8,238 nucleotides of DNA from Bacteroidota bacterium (lineage in GTDB: Bacteria > Bacteroidota > Rhodothermia > Rhodothermales > Bin80), in contig JAPPBZ010000129.1 in the NCBI GenBank assembly GCA_026702635.1, positions 1-8,238 on the forward strand, given 5' to 3'. Position numbers and translations under genes: made by a program. The notes under the pieces are model-generated. The model was not told where the DNA came from, searched no databases, and saw only the letters and a list, made by a program, of their open reading frames with translations. Below, piece after piece: positions 5,916 through 8,238 of the stretch. How positions within the stretch are numbered: position 1 is the stretch's first letter; the number at the start of each line of letters is the position of its first letter.

Positions 5916-7199
5916 ATGTTTGCCTTTATCGCGAAGCGTAAGCTCAAGCTTTTGCTCAGCGTGTTTGCTATGTGCATTGCACTGGCATCACTCCTGTATA
6001 CCAGTAATCTCGTTCGACACTTACAAGAGCGCGAGCGTACGAGCGTCACAATATGGGCTGCTGCGATTGAACAGGTCGCACTTGCGGCAACGCAAAACCC
6101 TTATGCAGCCGATTTTCGTGTTATTGCCGACAAGTTGGATCCAAATGATCCAATGACTCAGCAACATCGGACGGCGTTAGCATGGGCAAGCAGGTTACCT
6201 CCTGGAGATCACAATGACTTCATTTTTAATATTATTTACGAATATCCCCCTGATGTGCCTGCGGCGATTGTTGATGAGGCGGGGAATCCGATTGCGTGGC
6301 AGCATCTTGGTATCCCAGAGGACGGTGAGCTAACGCCAGAGGATTCACTTGAGATTATGCAGCGCATTGCCCGAATGGATCAAAATTTTGACCCGATTAT
6401 GATGGAGCTTACCCCGGCATTAATTCAGCGAGTGCATTATGGGGAAAGCTCCATTATCCGGGATTTGCGAATTTACCCCTACTTACAGCTCACATTTGTG
6501 GCATTATTTATAGCGTTTGGCTATCTCGGCTTTTCATATGCACGCAGGAGCGAACAAAGTAACCTATGGGTCGGGATGGCTCGTGAGGCTGCCCATCAGT
6601 TGGGAACGCCAATCTCAAGCCTGATGGGCTGGGTTGAAGTGATGCGTACGAATCCCGAAGCAGATCACGACACCCTAAAAGAAGTGGATGCAGATGTTCA
6701 ACGTCTCGGCTTGGTTGCAAATCGGTTCAATGATATTGGCTCGGTGCCGAAGCTTGAATTTCAGGCACTGGCGCCAGTTGTAGATGCAACAGCGAACTAT
6801 ATTCGCAGGCGATTTCCTCGTCGTGGTATGGCACTTACCGTGGATGTCCCGGAAGAATTACAGGCTCCAATCAATGCGGAGTTATTTGCCTGGGTGGTTG
6901 AAAATTTGCTCAAGAATGCGATGGATGCCATTGAAAGTGAGAAGGGACGAATTCAAATCAATTCGGGTAAGGAGAAAGGTCGAGTTTATATTGATGTGAG
7001 TGATAATGGCAAGGGAATTGACCGTGGAGATTGGTCAACTATCTTCAAGCCGGGGTATAGTACAAAGACGCGGGGATGGGGCTTGGGGCTCAGCTTAGCC
7101 AAACGTATTGTTGTGGATTACCATGGTGGTATGCTGACGTTGACGCACTCGGTTATTGGTCAAGGCTCAACATTTCGGATTCTGCTTCCGCAGTCGTAA
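5916..7199 (+). CDS. Membrane-bound sensor histidine kinase without HAMP domain
   Basis: The 427-residue product has a membrane segment at about 8-30, an extracytoplasmic region of about 155 residues with no recognised sensor family, and a second membrane segment at about 188-207. The transmitter follows directly, with no room for a HAMP or PAS domain. The H-box MAREAAHQLGTPISSLMGW (221-239) places the phospho-acceptor at His227, followed by Gln rather than the common Glu or Asp. Next come the N-box ENLLKNAMDAI (329-339), G1 DNGKGID (363-369), F-box IFKPGYSTK (376-384), G2 RGWGLGL (386-392) and GQGSTFRI (415-422), so the ATPase domain looks complete. It should autophosphorylate in response to an envelope signal, but no response regulator lies alongside. 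It begins 33 bases after purA without a clear Shine-Dalgarno and is the last gene of the run. Kinase class is confident; ligand and partner are unknown. Confidence 0.93.
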   Translation: MFAFIAKRKLKLLLSVFAMCIALASLLYTSNLVRHLQERERTSVTIWAAAIEQVALAATQNPYAADFRVIADKLDPNDPMTQQHRTALAWASRLPPGDHNDFIFNIIYEYPPDVPAAIVDEAGNPIAWQHLGIPEDGELTPEDSLEIMQRIARMDQNFDPIMMELTPALIQRVHYGESSIIRDLRIYPYLQLTFVALFIAFGYLGFSYARRSEQSNLWVGMAREAAHQLGTPISSLMGWVEVMRTNPEADHDTLKEVDADVQRLGLVANRFNDIGSVPKLEFQALAPVVDATANYIRRRFPRRGMALTVDVPEELQAPINAELFAWVVENLLKNAMDAIESEKGRIQINSGKEKGRVYIDVSDNGKGIDRGDWSTIFKPGYSTKTRGWGLGLSLAKRIVVDYHGGMLTLTHSVIGQGSTFRILLPQS

Positions 7200-7360
7200 C
7201 ACGGGTGATTTTCCACAATCCCTATCCCAGGACGCCCACTGAAACGGGCCGAAGTCGAATGCAAAGCTCTTTCTGACAGGCATCTGCTATTCTCATTTAA
7301 GGATCCAGGCACTCCCTAGAATCTACATTTCCGAATCCAAGCCTCGACTCATTCACGCTA

Positions 7361-7375
7361 CACCTTGGGAAGGTG
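7361..7375. terminator. Small hairpin in the convergent gap (weak terminator candidate)
   Basis: CACCTT (7361-7366) and AAGGTG (7370-7375) form a perfect 6-bp stem closed by a GGG loop, between the ends of the kinase gene (7199) and nqrF (7401). There is no T-run after it on either strand, so any role in ending the two converging transcripts would need another factor. The rest of 7200-7400 shows no gene, tRNA or better terminator. Confidence 0.2.
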
Positions 7376-7400
7376 GCGTACCCATGGCATGCAGCAATGC

Positions 7401-8238
7401 TTAGAATTCGTCGTAGGCTATCTGGTGAGCGTCCACACCTAGATCTCTCAGCATTCTGTTGCATGCCTTGATCATCATCGGCGGGCCACAGAGATAGTAC
7501 TCGACGGAGGTTGGCGAAGGATGGTCTTTCAGGTATTGCGCAAAAACCACCTCATGGATAAAGCCTATATGACCACTCCAGTTATCTTCTTCGAGCGGTG
7601 AAGACAAGGCGAGATGGAAGCTGAAATTCGATTGCTCGGATGCAAGTTGCTCGAAGTAATCCGCATAGTAGATCTCTTGTTTCGAGCGCGCGCCATACCA
7701 GTAACTGACCCTGCGCCTGGTCTGTTCGGTTTCAAACAGGTGATTGAGGTGTGCACGTAGGGGACCCATGCCAGCACCGCCGCCGATGTAGACCATCTCC
7801 TTTTGTGTGGGTTTGATATGGAAATCCCCGAATGGTCCGATGGCAGTGACTTCGTCTCCAGGCTTTAGATTGAACATATAGCTGGAGCCGACTCCCGGAG
7901 GACATTCCTGTCCGGGAGGAGGGGTGGCAATACGCACATTTAGGCGCACGACTTCATCACGGTCCGGGTCTCCGACTAGGGAATAGTTGTTGCGACGACC
8001 TTCTTCGGAATTTGCGACGACCAAGTCAAAGACATGTTGGCGCTCCCATACATCTGCATAGGGATCGGGTATATCAAAATCGCTGAAGCGTATCTGATCA
8101 TATACAGGAACATCCAACTGCATGTATTCGCCCGGACGGGCGCCGATACTCTGAGCCTTGTCAATCAGCTCCAATATAGGTTCCTTAATAAACGTGGAGA
8201 CATTCCGGTTACTGACTACCCGGAAACGATACACTTTA
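7401..8238 (-). CDS. nqrF: Na+-translocating NADH:quinone reductase subunit F (partial, N-terminus beyond right edge)
   Basis: NqrF is the membrane-anchored subunit of the sodium-pumping NADH:quinone oxidoreductase that takes electrons from NADH to FAD and then to a 2Fe-2S centre. The visible 278 codons align with about the last two-thirds of the roughly 408-residue Vibrio protein; the N-terminal anchor and ferredoxin domain must lie outside. A GTG at 8234 opens an in-frame stretch, but the codon before it (AAA) is also open and the sequence there is already mid-domain, so it is not the true start. Counting from that GTG, RPGEYMQLDVP (33-43) and RRNNYS (80-85) belong to the FAD domain, LNVRIATPPPG (98-108) and GPFGDFHIKP (133-142) follow, then the NADH domain with IGGGAGMGPLRAH (150-162), YWYGARSKQEIYY (178-190) and CGPPMM (249-254). 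The protein ends in Phe, in YDEF, where Vibrio has DDFGG. The flavin motif departs from the usual RxYS. Confidence 0.95.
   Translation of the reverse strand, partial: KVYRFRVVSNRNVSTFIKEPILELIDKAQSIGARPGEYMQLDVPVYDQIRFSDFDIPDPYADVWERQHVFDLVVANSEEGRRNNYSLVGDPDRDEVVRLNVRIATPPPGQECPPGVGSSYMFNLKPGDEVTAIGPFGDFHIKPTQKEMVYIGGGAGMGPLRAHLNHLFETEQTRRRVSYWYGARSKQEIYYADYFEQLASEQSNFSFHLALSSPLEEDNWSGHIGFIHEVVFAQYLKDHPSPTSVEYYLCGPPMMIKACNRMLRDLGVDAHQIAYDEF

Noticed and set aside
8232..8234. GTG as the start of a short 277-residue reductase
   Set aside because: The frame stays open upstream to the window edge, and the residues there align with the middle of NqrF, so the gene is cut by the window rather than truncated.
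1..8238. Insertion sequences, prophage, CRISPR array, tRNA, toxin-antitoxin or defence genes
   Set aside because: No transposase, integrase, repeat-spacer pattern, tRNA-like fold or defence-family protein was seen on either strand; the window is filled by housekeeping and signalling genes.

Overview
The window is about 49% GC by eye. It looks like a chromosomal housekeeping segment from a Gram-negative bacterium, most likely of the Bacteroidota/Rhodothermota (FCB) lineage. The clues are a Na+-translocating NADH:quinone reductase (NqrF), a histidine kinase with an 'AHQLGTP' H-box and an 'RGWGLGL' G2 box of a kind I associate with that group, separate secD and secF genes, and a run of start codons with almost no Shine-Dalgarno sequence. 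The lineage call is an inference from protein flavour; no rRNA or other marker is present.

Layout. Positions 1-860 (minus strand) hold a Gfo/Idh/MocA-type NAD(P)-dependent oxidoreductase that runs off the left edge. Positions 861-1308 are a divergent intergenic region with two promoter candidates facing opposite ways and two hairpins that look like plus-strand intrinsic terminators. Positions 1309-7199 are a tightly packed plus-strand run: secD, secF, a small single-domain STAS protein, purA and a membrane sensor histidine kinase, with gaps of 33, 15, 86 and 33 bases. Positions 7200-7400 are a convergent gap with no strong terminator. Positions 7401-8238 (minus strand) are the C-terminal two-thirds of nqrF, whose N-terminus lies beyond the right edge.

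How the genes fit together. SecD and SecF form the proton-motive-force-driven accessory complex of the Sec translocon, and both carry the expected signature residues. PurA makes adenylosuccinate from IMP on the way to AMP. The STAS protein and the histidine kinase are signalling proteins; no cognate anti-sigma kinase, phosphatase or response regulator is in view. The five genes are probably co-transcribed but do not form one pathway. NqrF is the NADH-oxidising subunit of the sodium pump and belongs to a different operon on the opposite strand.

I found no mobile element, CRISPR array, tRNA, rRNA or clearly new multi-gene system. The points most worth a second look are the terminator-like hairpin between the secD promoter and its start codon, an unexplained second hairpin plus T-tract at 963-987, a Gln in place of the usual acidic residue after the kinase's phospho-acceptor His, and a non-canonical flavin-binding motif (RRNNYS instead of RxYS) in NqrF.
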